Below, one piece after another: positions 7,655 to 16,112 of a stretch of 64,000 nt of DNA. The translations under genes and the position numbers were made by a program. The stretch is from positions 1 to 64,000 of the forward strand of contig NZ_JOEH01000031.1 of the NCBI RefSeq assembly GCF_000719095.1, in the 5' to 3' direction. This DNA is from Streptacidiphilus jeojiense. GTDB taxonomy: Bacteria > Actinomycetota > Actinomycetes > Streptomycetales > Streptomycetaceae. A model generated the notes under the pieces. It saw nothing but the letters and a program-made list of their open reading frames with translations, searched no databases and had not been told where the DNA came from. Each line of letters opens with the position of its first letter. The stretch's first letter is position 1.

Positions 7655-9670
7655 TCACTCCTGCGGGATATCCCTCGTCTCTGTGTTCCCCTCCAGGACC
7701 AGTTCGTCGCTGTGGCCGTCGGGCCAGCGGACCACGACCCGGTCGCCCTCCACGGCGGCCTCCGGTGCCGGTCCCGCGGCCTCCGCCGAGCGCCCCAGGG
7801 CGACGGCGGCGACGTACACGCTGCCGACGCGGACCCCGGGGCCGGTCTCCAGGAAGGCGACGGCGGCGTGCGGGGCGAAGGAGGTGCGCCCGGTCGACGC
7901 CCGCACCCCGGCGCGCAGCCCGTCACCGTGCAGCGCGACCACCACGCCGAGCAGCCCGTCCGGCGCCTGCACCCGGGCCCGTCCGGCCTCCGGCTGCACC
8001 GAGGCGGTGGGCGGCTCGGCCCCGGCCACCGCCCAGCCGCCGATCCGCAACCGGCTGCCCGGGGCCGGCTCCCCGAGGATCCGGACGGCGCGCACCTCCC
8101 AGGGGCCGCGGAGCAGCGATCCGGTGCTGAGCCAGGGGCCGTCCGCGGTGTCGGTCTGCGGCCAGCGGGCCCGGTGCACCGAGCGGTCCGCCCCCAGCCG
8201 GTGCAGCGGGCGCCGGTGCGAGGGGCGGCCCTCGGCGTCCAGCAGGGCGACGTACGAGTCCAGCGGGCCGCCGCCGGGCAGGTCCAGGTCCGGGCTGGAG
8301 GGATGGACCGCACCGTCCGCGTCGGTGGCCGGACCAGGGCCGCCGAGTTCCGGGCCGGTCGCGGTCGAGTACGCCCAGCGGCAGTAGAAGGGGTCGTAGG
8401 AGTGCTGCCCCGCCCCCGCCCGGTCGTCGGCGTGGTCGGCGCCGTGGTTGGCGATCCGGACGATGCCGTCGGCGCGGGTGCCGCTCGCCACCCAGCCGGG
8501 GGCGTGCAGGGTGCGGACGAAGTCGCCCCGCTCGACCGGCAGCGGCTGCTCCACCGCGGTCCAGACCGGATGGTCGGCCGGCAGCAGCAGCCCGGCGAAG
8601 CCCTTGCTGGCCCAGTACGGCGAGGCCGGCCCCGAGTAGCTCTGCCGCAGCGGCAGGTGCTCGCCGTACCAGCCGAGCGGCAGCAGCCCGTTGCCGTCCA
8701 GGCTGCCCCGGTCGACGAAGTGCCTCAGCATGCCGCTGCCGATCCGCCTGGTCAGGCCCGGTTCCAGGGCCTGCGCCCGGAAGACCTGGTCGGCCCAGAA
8801 CGCCGCGGCGGCGGCATTGCGGTAGGTGAGCGAGCGGCCCTGGTGCAGCGGGGCCCCGTCGGCGCCGACCAGGTGCTGAAGGTCCGTCAGGTAATCGCGC
8901 AGCCGGGACCGGTAGCGGTCGGCCAGGCCCGGCTCGGCGTCGGCCCCGGAGATCCGGCAGTACCAGAGCGGGTAGAGGTGCATGGCCCAGCCGCTGTAGT
9001 GGTCGAAGTTGCGCCGCGGCGGGGCGGTGCCGGCCCCGTCCGCGTACCAGCCGCCGCCGGCGTACCAGCTCTCGGTGCGGTCGATGGTGTGCTCGATGTC
9101 GGACGGCTTCCAGGGGCCGCCGACCGAGCGCAGGAAGGACTCGACCACGGCCTGGAACCAGACCCAGTTGTTGTCCGGGACCCAGGCGCCGACCATCTCG
9201 GCGAGCCAGTCCACCACCCGCCCCTGCACCGCGGGGGTCAGCCGGTCCCAGATCCACGGCCGGGTCTCGTGCAGGCCGAGCGCGATCGAGGCGGCCTCGA
9301 CCTTGGCCTGGTTGCAGTCGGACATCCGCGGCCAGCGGTCCGCCGCCGCCGGATCGGTGCCGGCCGCCAGCCCGGCGGCGTAGCGGTCGGCGAGTTCCTG
9401 GGTACCGTCCGCGCCACCGGCCCCGGCGATCCGGAAGGCAGCCAGCAGGAAGGTCCGCGCATAGCCCTCCAGCCCGTCGCTGTGCCGCCCCGAGCCGCTG
9501 GGCGGGCCGGGGAGGTGGATCAGCGCCCGGCCCGGGGTGGCGTACCGCTGGACCGCCGTCAGCATCCGGTCGGCCGTCCGCTCCCAGTGGGCCCGGGTCC
9601 AGCCGGTGTACGGCGACAGTTCCCGGTCCTCGTCCGGTAGTTGAAGATCCGTCAGTCGTGGGTCGGTCAT
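7655..9670 (-). CDS. DUF2264 family protein, probably carbohydrate-active
   Basis: The 671-residue protein matches the DUF2264 architecture: an N-terminal alpha/alpha barrel-like half with 'NNWVWFQAVVESFLRSVGG', 'NFDHYSGWAMHLYPLWYC' and 'SPYWASKGFAGLLLPADHP', then a beta-rich C-terminal half. No signal peptide is visible, so it should be cytoplasmic. Proteins of this family are found beside oligosaccharide importers and polysaccharide lyases, and it probably acts on the imported sugar; the exact reaction is not known. Its ATG overlaps the upstream permease stop in ATGA, so it is the last gene of the ABC operon. The DNA between its stop and the exporter gene contains, besides the 15-bp dyad, a second inverted repeat ATGTCGA/TCGACAT (7609-7643). 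Confidence 0.82.
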   Translation of the reverse strand: MTDPRLTDLQLPDEDRELSPYTGWTRAHWERTADRMLTAVQRYATPGRALIHLPGPPSGSGRHSDGLEGYARTFLLAAFRIAGAGGADGTQELADRYAAGLAAGTDPAAADRWPRMSDCNQAKVEAASIALGLHETRPWIWDRLTPAVQGRVVDWLAEMVGAWVPDNNWVWFQAVVESFLRSVGGPWKPSDIEHTIDRTESWYAGGGWYADGAGTAPPRRNFDHYSGWAMHLYPLWYCRISGADAEPGLADRYRSRLRDYLTDLQHLVGADGAPLHQGRSLTYRNAAAAAFWADQVFRAQALEPGLTRRIGSGMLRHFVDRGSLDGNGLLPLGWYGEHLPLRQSYSGPASPYWASKGFAGLLLPADHPVWTAVEQPLPVERGDFVRTLHAPGWVASGTRADGIVRIANHGADHADDRAGAGQHSYDPFYCRWAYSTATGPELGGPGPATDADGAVHPSSPDLDLPGGGPLDSYVALLDAEGRPSHRRPLHRLGADRSVHRARWPQTDTADGPWLSTGSLLRGPWEVRAVRILGEPAPGSRLRIGGWAVAGAEPPTASVQPEAGRARVQAPDGLLGVVVALHGDGLRAGVRASTGRTSFAPHAAVAFLETGPGVRVGSVYVAAVALGRSAEAAGPAPEAAVEGDRVVVRWPDGHSDELVLEGNTETRDIPQE

Positions 9671-10587
9671 CGGAGGCCTCCTTCGGCCAGGCCGCGGCGC
9701 CACCAGCGCTGCAGGGTCAGGAACAGGATCAGCAGCGGCACCACCGACACCGCCGAGCCGACCACCACCATCCGCAGGTAGTCCGGGTTCTGCGAGGTGG
9801 ACGAGTTCCAGGTGAACAGGCCCAGGCTGGTGGTGAACAGCCGCGAGTCGGTGAGCATCACCAGCGGCAGGAAGAAGTTGTTCCAGATCGACACGAACTG
9901 CATCAGGAAGATGGTCAGCGCTCCCGGGCCCATCAGCCGCAGCCCGACCGTGAAGAAGGTGCGCAACTCCCCCGCGCCGTCCACCCGGGCGGCCTCCAGC
10001 AGTTCGTCCGGGATCGAGCCCGCCGCGTAGACCCGGGCCAGGTAGACCCCGAACGGGTTGGCGGCGACCGGGATCAGCACCGACCAGACGGTGTTGGTGA
10101 GGTGCACCCCGGAGAACAACAGGTACAGCGGCACGGCCAGCGCCGTCCCGGGCACCAGCACCCCCGCGACGACCAGCCCGTAGAGCTTCTCCCGGCCGGG
10201 GAAGCGGTACTTGGCGAAGGTGTAGCCGGCCATCACCGAGGCGAGCGTGCCGAGGCCGGCCCCGGCCCCGGCGTACAGCACGCTGTTGAGCAGCCAGCGC
10301 GGGTAGACCCCGCCGTCCTGCGCGAACAGGTCGCGCAGATTGGCCCAGAGGTGGAAGCCGGACGGCGCGAAGCCGTTGCTGCCGTACAGGTCGGGCAGGG
10401 TCTTGGTGATCGCGAACAGCAGCCACACCAGCGGCAGCAGGGTGTAGAGGCCGGCGACCGCGCAGACGCCGAGGTTGAGGCCCCGGCCCAGCGGGCTGTG
10501 CCGTACCCGGCGCGGCGCCGGCCTGGCCGGACGGACGGCCCGGGACGACGGGGCGGACGGACGGGCCGGCGGGTTGAGGGTGGTCAT
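9667..10587 (-). CDS. Carbohydrate ABC transporter permease, MalG type
   Basis: This 306-residue inner-membrane subunit has six predicted helices and the EAA loop 'EAARVDGAGELRTFF' that docks the ATPase. It follows a Pro/Arg-rich cytoplasmic N-terminus of about 30 residues. It pairs with the MalF-type permease immediately upstream; the two overlap in ATGA. No ATPase gene lies in the operon, so a shared MsiK-type ATPase encoded elsewhere, as known for many streptomycete sugar importers, is inferred. Confidence 0.93.
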   Translation of the reverse strand: MTTLNPPARPSAPSSRAVRPARPAPRRVRHSPLGRGLNLGVCAVAGLYTLLPLVWLLFAITKTLPDLYGSNGFAPSGFHLWANLRDLFAQDGGVYPRWLLNSVLYAGAGAGLGTLASVMAGYTFAKYRFPGREKLYGLVVAGVLVPGTALAVPLYLLFSGVHLTNTVWSVLIPVAANPFGVYLARVYAAGSIPDELLEAARVDGAGELRTFFTVGLRLMGPGALTIFLMQFVSIWNNFFLPLVMLTDSRLFTTSLGLFTWNSSTSQNPDYLRMVVVGSAVSVVPLLILFLTLQRWWRRGLAEGGLR

Positions 10588-11546
10588 GAGTCCGCCTCCT
10601 GGGACGACCGGTCCACCCGGCCGACGAGCTTCATGGCGAGCAGCGACAGCACCCCGGCCACGGCCGCCAGCAGCAGCGAGACGGCTGCCGCGTAGCTGTA
10701 GTCGTTGGAGTTGAAGGCCTCCGAGAAGGCCAGCAGATTGGGCGTCCAGGAGGCGGTGACGGTGCTCCCGGCGCTGCCCTGGAGGATCTTCGGCTCGGTG
10801 AACAGCTGCAGCGAGCCGATGATGGTGAACAGCCCGGACACCACCAGCGCCGGGCGGATGTGCGGGACCTTGATGCTCAGCGCGGTGCGGATCTCGCCCG
10901 CCCCGTCCAGCCGCGCGGCCTCCAGGACGGACGGCGAAACGCTCTGCAGCGCCACGTACAGCAGCACCGAGTTGTAGCCGATCCACTGCCACAGCGAGAT
11001 GTTGACGATCGATCCGAGCACGCTGCCGCTGGAGAAGAAGTTGACGTGCAGTCCGATGTCGCCCAGCCAGGAGGTGAGCGGGCTCAGCCCCGGGGTGTAG
11101 AGGTAGACCCAGATCAGTGCGGCGATCAGCCCCGGCACGAAGTGCGGCAGGAGCAGCAGGGCCTGGAAGAAGCGGCGGGCGGTGGTCAGCGCGCTGTCCA
11201 GCAGCAGGGCCAGGACGAGTGAGACCGCCAGCATCAGCGGCACGTCGATGACGGCGTACAGCAGCACCCGACCCAGGCCGTCCAGGAAGCGGGAGTCCTG
11301 GAGCGCGCGGGCGTAGTCGTGGAACCCGGCGAAGGCGAGATGGGAGCCGTTCCAGCCGAGGCCGGTGAAGCGCTCCCGGAACAGGCTCAGCACCAGGCCG
11401 TAGACCAGCGGGGCCACGAACGCGATGACGAAGAGGAGCGCGAACGGGGCCAGCAGCAGCGGGATGTGCAGCCTTCGGCGAGCACGGGCGCGGGTGGGCG
11501 CGGGGACGGACGCGGCCTGGGGTGGGGACGCGGTCAGGGCGGACAA
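10584..11546 (-). CDS. Carbohydrate ABC transporter permease, MalF type
   Basis: The 320-residue permease begins with a basic N-terminus followed by six helices and carries the EAA loop 'EAARLDGAGEIRTALS'. The start is a TTG at 11546, supported by a very strong AAGGAGGAG ribosome binding site just upstream. It forms the heterodimeric channel with the following MalG-type subunit and lies 52 bp after the binding-protein gene. Confidence 0.93.
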   Translation of the reverse strand: MSALTASPPQAASVPAPTRARARRRLHIPLLLAPFALLFVIAFVAPLVYGLVLSLFRERFTGLGWNGSHLAFAGFHDYARALQDSRFLDGLGRVLLYAVIDVPLMLAVSLVLALLLDSALTTARRFFQALLLLPHFVPGLIAALIWVYLYTPGLSPLTSWLGDIGLHVNFFSSGSVLGSIVNISLWQWIGYNSVLLYVALQSVSPSVLEAARLDGAGEIRTALSIKVPHIRPALVVSGLFTIIGSLQLFTEPKILQGSAGSTVTASWTPNLLAFSEAFNSNDYSYAAAVSLLLAAVAGVLSLLAMKLVGRVDRSSQEADS

Positions 11547-11598
11547 GGCAACTCCTCCTTGGCGTGCGGGGGCGCGGGGCGCGCGGGTGGGCGGGGGC

Positions 11599-12975
11599 TC
11601 AATCGCTGACGTTCATGCCTCGTTCGCGCAGGTCGGCGCGGGTGGTCCGCTCCCAGGAGTCCAGCGCCGAGCGCAGTCCGCCAGGTGCGGTCATCGACCC
11701 TGCCAGCGCGTCGTTGAGGTCGCTGAGCGACTGGGCCATGTCGGGTCCCCACTGCCAGGCGGTGCCGACGGTCTGGCTGGCCCGCGCGGCGACGTCGAAG
11801 AGGGAGGTGCCGGTGTAGTAGGTCTGGGTGCTGTCGAAGACCTGCTTGGCGACCGGGATGCTGGCCAGCGCCGCCGGGTAGGCCCCCGGGCTGACCGGTT
11901 CGACGGCCTTGATGGAGTCGGGGCTGTTGGACACCCAGTCCAGGAACTCCATGACCTGCGCCGGGTGCTTGCTGCCCTTGAGCATCACCATGGTGGAACC
12001 GCCGTTGGTGCCGTCGCCGGCCGGCTGCCCGGGCCACTGCGGCATCGGCGCCACCGCCCACTTCCCGGCCTCCTTGGGAGCCAGCCGCTGCAGGTAGGCC
12101 GCGCTCCAGGGCCCGCCGATGGCCGTGACCAGGTTCCCGGCCTGCAGGTCGGCGGTCCACTGCTGGGCGTACGCGGGCTCGTTGGCGACCAGGCCGCCGC
12201 TGACCAGCGGCTGCCAGAAGGCGGCCACCCGGTCGCTGGCCGGGTCCTGGGTGGAGACCTTCCAGGCGTCGCCGGGGGTGCTGAACCACTGGGCCCCGGC
12301 CTGCCAGGCGAGTCCGGCGAGCAGCGCGCTGTCACTGGTGGAGAAGGCGCCGATGACCGCCTTGGGGTTCTGCCGGTGGATCGCCTTCGCGTCCGCCGCG
12401 TACTGCGCCCAGGTGGTGGGGACGGTGAGGCCGTACTTCGCCAGCAGGTCGGTGCGGTAGTAGAGCACCATCGGGGCGATGTCGCGGGGCAGGCCCCAGA
12501 CCTTGCCGCCCTGGTCGACCATGCCCCAGACCCAGGCCGGGTACCTGGACTCCAGGTCGGCGCCGCCGTAGGGGGTCAGGTCCTGGATCGCGCCCTGGGT
12601 GGCGAAGGCGGGGAGCTCCGGGTACTCCACGGTGGCGGCGTCCGGCGCGTTGCCCGCCCGCACGGCGGTGAACATCTTGGAGTAGCCGCCGGAGGTGCCG
12701 GCCGGGATCTTGCTGAGCACGACCCGGACATCGCTGTGGGTGGCGTTGAAGCGGTCGACGACCTGCTGCATTCCGCCGAGCCAGGTCCAGTAGCTGATGG
12801 TGGTCGGACGGTTGGCGCCCGCGCTCGCAGCACCGGACCCGGATCCGCAGGCGGTGAGCAGCAGGCAGCAGACGGCCAGCAGCGCCCCGGCGAGACGGCG
12901 GGGTGCGGACGTCCGCTGTGACGCGTCCGGTGACGCGTCCGGTGACGCGTCCGGTGGCGTGTCCCTGGTGTGCAT
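11599..12975 (-). CDS. Extracellular sugar-binding lipoprotein of an ABC importer
   Basis: The 458-residue protein has a lipoprotein signal peptide ending in the lipobox 'LLTACGS', then the family 1 solute-binding fold ('TISYWTWLGGMQQVVDRFNA', 'TAIGGPWSAAYLQRLAP'). It captures an oligosaccharide outside the cell and delivers it to the MalF/MalG pair. ATG 12975 is chosen because GGGGAGAG lies upstream and the signal peptide then begins soon after; an in-frame extension to 13053 is unlikely. The n-region is stretched by 'DASPDASPDAS', encoded by 12-bp tandem repeats. It is the first gene of the operon and diverges from the DeoR/LacI-type regulator, which probably controls it. The sugar is unknown. 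Confidence 0.9.
   Translation of the reverse strand: MHTRDTPPDASPDASPDASQRTSAPRRLAGALLAVCCLLLTACGSGSGAASAGANRPTTISYWTWLGGMQQVVDRFNATHSDVRVVLSKIPAGTSGGYSKMFTAVRAGNAPDAATVEYPELPAFATQGAIQDLTPYGGADLESRYPAWVWGMVDQGGKVWGLPRDIAPMVLYYRTDLLAKYGLTVPTTWAQYAADAKAIHRQNPKAVIGAFSTSDSALLAGLAWQAGAQWFSTPGDAWKVSTQDPASDRVAAFWQPLVSGGLVANEPAYAQQWTADLQAGNLVTAIGGPWSAAYLQRLAPKEAGKWAVAPMPQWPGQPAGDGTNGGSTMVMLKGSKHPAQVMEFLDWVSNSPDSIKAVEPVSPGAYPAALASIPVAKQVFDSTQTYYTGTSLFDVAARASQTVGTAWQWGPDMAQSLSDLNDALAGSMTAPGGLRSALDSWERTTRADLRERGMNVSD
12918..12965. repeat. 12-bp tandem repeat in the signal peptide region
   Basis: GTGACGCGTCCG occurs three times without change (12918-12953) and a fourth time degenerately (12954-12965). 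On the minus strand it encodes Pro-Asp-Ala-Ser repeats before the hydrophobic core of the lipoprotein signal. It keeps frame and is likely a slippage tract. Confidence 0.8.
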
Positions 12976-13132
12976 CGGCTCTCTCCCCTCGAGTAGCCGC
13001 TCACGATGCCCAGCAATCCGCAATGCGTCAACAGCTTCAACCAAGAAACCCAAGAATCTGCTATTTTCCGTAACGGGGCAGCAGTTCAGGCAGGGAACGA
13101 GCAGGATCGGTCCCGGACGGGATGGAGGGAAC

Positions 13133-14269
13133 GTGCTCGCACAACAGCGGCATGACTACGTACTGGAGCAGCTGCGCACCCACGGGGCGGTCCGGGTCGC
13201 CGACGTGGTCAACGGCCTCGGGGTGTCCGACGGCACTGTCCGCAGGGATCTCGAACTCATGGAGCAGCAGGGGCAGTTGACCAGGGTCCGGGGTGGCGCC
13301 GTACTGCCCGGCGGATCCGGATCGGCCGCGGTGGATCCCGCCGGCGCCGAGGCGACCGTGCCGGCGATGCCGGCCGAGGGCGCCGTCGTCGGCATGCTGG
13401 TGCCCTCGGCCACGTACTACTACCCCGAGGTGCTCAGGGGCGCGCGCAGCGCCATCGCCCGCGCCGGGGCCCGGCTGGTCCTCGGCGTCACCGACTACGA
13501 CCCCGGCCGCGACCTGGACCAGCTCCGCGACCTGATCCGCTCCGGCTGCGACGGGCTACTGGTCACCAGCGCCGGCGGCCCGGTGATCCCGGCCCCGGTA
13601 CGGGAGTTGCTGGACCGCTCGGGCCTGCCCTACGTACTGGTCGAGCGGCGCTCGGCGGCCGCCTTCGACCACGCCGAGTGCGTGCTCAGCGACCACCGCC
13701 AGGGCGCCTACCGCGCGGTGGAGTACCTGGCCGGTCTCGGCCACCGCCGGGTCGCCCTGTTCACCGTGTCCACTCCCACCGCCCGCCCGGTGACGGAGGG
13801 TCATGCCGAGGCGGTGCGGCTGCTGGAGCTGGACCCGTCGGCGCCGCGGCACATCGCCGAGGAGGGCGCCGACCGCATCGCCGCGGTGGACGCCTTCGTC
13901 CGCGACTGCCGCGCCTCGGCCGCCACCGCCGTCCTGGTCCACTCCGACCAGGAGGCGATCCTGCTGGTCCAGCGGCTGCGGTCACTGGGTGTGCGGGTCC
14001 CCGAGGACCTCTCGCTGATCGCCTACGACGACGAGGTCGCCGCTCTGGCCGAGGTGCCGCTGAGCGCGGTGGCACCGCCCAAGTTCGAGGTCGGCCGCAC
14101 CGCGGCCGCGGCGCTGCTGGACCGGCTGGGCAGCCCGACCGACCTCCCGGTCCGGCAGACCGTGCTGCAGCCCCGGCTGCTGGTCCGGGACTCCACCGGG
14201 GCACCGCCGGGAGCCGGGGCGGTCACGGCGGCAGGGTCCGGGGCGAGCGCCGCGGCGGCCGCCGTATGA
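13133..14269 (+). CDS. Hybrid transcriptional regulator: DeoR-type HTH with LacI-type sugar-binding domain
   Basis: Residues 1-60 form a DeoR-family winged HTH ('LRTHGAVRVADVVNGLGV', 'SDGTVRRDLELMEQQG') and residues about 80-365 a periplasmic-binding-protein fold as in LacI ('GMLVPSATYYYPEVLRGA', 'LSLIAYDDEVAALAEVPLSA'). Such hybrids sense a sugar through the C-terminal domain and repress neighbouring uptake genes. Start GTG 13133 follows GGAGGG closely. The gene diverges from the ABC operon over 157 bp, and its stop overlaps the next start in ATGA. The effector is inferred to be the sugar imported by the neighbouring ABC system. Confidence 0.88.
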   Translation: MLAQQRHDYVLEQLRTHGAVRVADVVNGLGVSDGTVRRDLELMEQQGQLTRVRGGAVLPGGSGSAAVDPAGAEATVPAMPAEGAVVGMLVPSATYYYPEVLRGARSAIARAGARLVLGVTDYDPGRDLDQLRDLIRSGCDGLLVTSAGGPVIPAPVRELLDRSGLPYVLVERRSAAAFDHAECVLSDHRQGAYRAVEYLAGLGHRRVALFTVSTPTARPVTEGHAEAVRLLELDPSAPRHIAEEGADRIAAVDAFVRDCRASAATAVLVHSDQEAILLVQRLRSLGVRVPEDLSLIAYDDEVAALAEVPLSAVAPPKFEVGRTAAAALLDRLGSPTDLPVRQTVLQPRLLVRDSTGAPPGAGAVTAAGSGASAAAAAV

Positions 14270-15282
14270 GCCGACCGCTCGCCGCCCTGGCCATGCGGCC
14301 CGCCGTCGCCCCGGTCCTCTTCGACGCCGGGGCCAGGCGACGCCTGAACGGCCTGGTCGACCTGGGCCCCGACCCCGACCTGGTGCTGGACGAGTTCGAC
14401 TCGCCCCGTGCCCGTTCCGTGCTGGCCGGCGTGGAGGTCCTGGTCACCGGCTGGGGCTGCCCGCTGCTGGACGAGGCACTGCTCCACCACGCCCCCCGGC
14501 TGCGAGCCGTGGTGCACACCGCAGGGACCGTCAAGAACCATGTGACCGAGGCCTGCTGGCGCCGCGGGCTGCAGATCACCTCGGCCGCGGGGGCCAACGC
14601 CGTGCCGGTCGCCGAGTACACCCTGGCCGCCATCCTGTTCAGCAACAAGCAGGTGCTGGCCACCCGGGACGGCTACCGCAGGACCCGCGAGCGCGCCACC
14701 GACTGGCACGTCCGGCTCGCGGGGGCCGGCAACTACCGCCGCCGGATCGGCATCGTCGGCGCGTCCAGGATCGGCCGCCGGGTCGTCGAACTGCTGCGCC
14801 CCTTCGACCTGGAGGTGCTGCTCAGCGACCCGTTCCTGGACCCTGACGAGGCGTCACGGCTCGGGGCCCGGCTGGTGCCGCTGCCCGAACTGTTCGGCAG
14901 CAGCGACGTGGTGAGCGTGCACGCGCCCTGGCTGCGCAGCACCGAGGGCCTGGTGTCGCGGTCCCTGCTCGGCTCCATGCCGGACGGGGCGACGCTGATC
15001 AACACCGCCCGCGGCGCACTGGTCGACCAGCCGGCCCTGGAACGGGAGCTGGTCTCCGGCCGACTGAACGCGGTGCTGGACGTCACCACCCCGGACCTGC
15101 TGCCGTCCGGCTCACCCCTCTACGACCTGCCGAACGTGCTGCTCACCCCGCACATCGCCGGCTCCATGGGCGGCGAGCTGCACCGGATGGCCGACTTCGC
15201 CCTGGACGAGCTGGAGCGCTGGACCAGGGGTGTGCCCTTCGTCGACCCGGTCCACCCGGACGCCTGGGACCGGACGGCCTGA
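14266..15282 (+). CDS. D-isomer 2-hydroxyacid dehydrogenase family protein
   Basis: The 338-residue enzyme has the family layout: split substrate domain and an NAD-binding Rossmann domain with 'IGIVGASRIGRRVVELL'. Catalytic Arg249 ('NTARGALVD') and His296 ('LTPHIAGS') are present. The usual catalytic Glu, found in 'DVxxPEP', is replaced: the protein has 'DVTTPDLLP', so Asp277 occupies that place. It should reduce a 2-ketoacid or oxidise a 2-hydroxyacid, probably derived from the sugar handled by the adjacent ABC system. It is translationally coupled to the regulator gene and converges on the GntR gene. Confidence 0.86.
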   Translation: MSRPLAALAMRPAVAPVLFDAGARRRLNGLVDLGPDPDLVLDEFDSPRARSVLAGVEVLVTGWGCPLLDEALLHHAPRLRAVVHTAGTVKNHVTEACWRRGLQITSAAGANAVPVAEYTLAAILFSNKQVLATRDGYRRTRERATDWHVRLAGAGNYRRRIGIVGASRIGRRVVELLRPFDLEVLLSDPFLDPDEASRLGARLVPLPELFGSSDVVSVHAPWLRSTEGLVSRSLLGSMPDGATLINTARGALVDQPALERELVSGRLNAVLDVTTPDLLPSGSPLYDLPNVLLTPHIAGSMGGELHRMADFALDELERWTRGVPFVDPVHPDAWDRTA

Positions 15283-15312
15283 GGGGCTGAGGGGGGCTGG
15301 CCCGAGGGGCCG

Positions 15313-16017
15313 TCAGGCCTGCTCGGCCAGGGTCGGCGCCAGCTCCTCCAGGGCCCCGGTCACGATCGCCCGCATCGCCCGCTCCGCAGCCGCGGCGTCC
15401 TGCGCGCAGACCGCCTCGGCGACCTCGCGGTGCAGCGCCACCGCGTAGCGGGCCGGGTGGTGCGGCATCAGCTCGTGCTCGGTGCGCCCGGTGAGCACCG
15501 CCCCCACCGCGTCGGCCAGGTGCGCGAACATCTCGTTGCCGGAGGCGCGCAGCACCAGTGCGTGGAACGCGATGTCATGCCGCAGGAACTCCTGCAGGTC
15601 CCCGCTCCGGGCGGTGACCGTCAGCTCCACCGCGAGGGCGCTCAGCTCGCGGCAGTGGTCCTCGGACGCCTGCGCCGCCGCCAGCGCCGCGGCCACCGGC
15701 TCCACCGCGATCCGCAGCCCGCCCAGCGAGCTCAGCTGCGCCGCCCGGTCCGCCCCGGCCAGCCGCCAGCGGATCACCAGCGGGTCGAACACGTCCCAGG
15801 CCTCGCGCGGCTGCACCGTGGTCCCCACCCGGCGGCGTGAAGCGACCAGCCGCATCGCCTCCAGCACCCGGACGGCCTCCCGGACCACGGTCCGGGACAC
15901 CCCGTAGCGCGCCTCCAGCTCCTCGCTGCGCAGCACCGTGCCCTCCGGGATCTCGCCGGAGGCGATGGCAGGCCCGAGGTCCGCGAGCAGGCGGCCGTGC
16001 AGGCCCTGAATCTCCAT
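15313..16017 (-). CDS. FadR-subfamily GntR regulator of the gluconate genes
   Basis: The 234-residue protein has an N-terminal winged HTH ('LRSEELEARYGVSRTVVREA') and a C-terminal FCD all-helical ligand domain with metal-ligand type residues in 'FLRHDIAFHALVLRASGN' and 'ALHREVAEAV'. It diverges from gntK-gntP over 95 bp. FCD regulators in this arrangement repress gluconate or related hexonate genes and release DNA on ligand binding. A GTATGAC/GTCATAC inverted pair in the gap fits a FadR-type operator. The ligand gluconate or 6-phosphogluconate is inferred from the neighbours. Confidence 0.88.
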   Translation of the reverse strand: MEIQGLHGRLLADLGPAIASGEIPEGTVLRSEELEARYGVSRTVVREAVRVLEAMRLVASRRRVGTTVQPREAWDVFDPLVIRWRLAGADRAAQLSSLGGLRIAVEPVAAALAAAQASEDHCRELSALAVELTVTARSGDLQEFLRHDIAFHALVLRASGNEMFAHLADAVGAVLTGRTEHELMPHHPARYAVALHREVAEAVCAQDAAAAERAMRAIVTGALEELAPTLAEQA

Positions 16018-16052
16018 GGGGTCAGGCTATCCGGACCCGTGGGGACACACTC

Positions 16053-16091
16053 GTATGACGATTGAATCTCATCCACTTGAATAAGTCATAC
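16053..16091. promoter_or_regulatory. Probable operator of the GntR regulator
   Basis: GTATGAC (16053-16059) and its exact complement GTCATAC (16085-16091) flank 25 bp in the divergent regulator-gntK gap. A further GTCAT follows at about 16099. FadR-type sites usually contain GT-N-AC half sites, so binding here would shut both genes. Confidence 0.5.
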
Positions 16092-16112
16092 CTTTGGAGT
16101 CATAGTCCTCCC

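Noticed and set aside
4924..8313. 1129-codon minus-strand frame across the exporter and DUF2264 genes
   Set aside because: It is the +1 shadow of two real genes, lacks any family motif and is rich in Arg/Pro/Ala as expected for an out-of-frame high-GC reading.
12918..12965. Possible CRISPR-like direct repeats (also 52675-52730)
   Set aside because: Units are contiguous without spacers, very short and partly coding. They are slippage repeats.
12797..13132. N-terminal extension of the DeoR/LacI regulator
   Set aside because: It would overlap the signal peptide region of the divergent lipoprotein. The HTH starts directly after GTG 13133, which has its own ribosome binding site.
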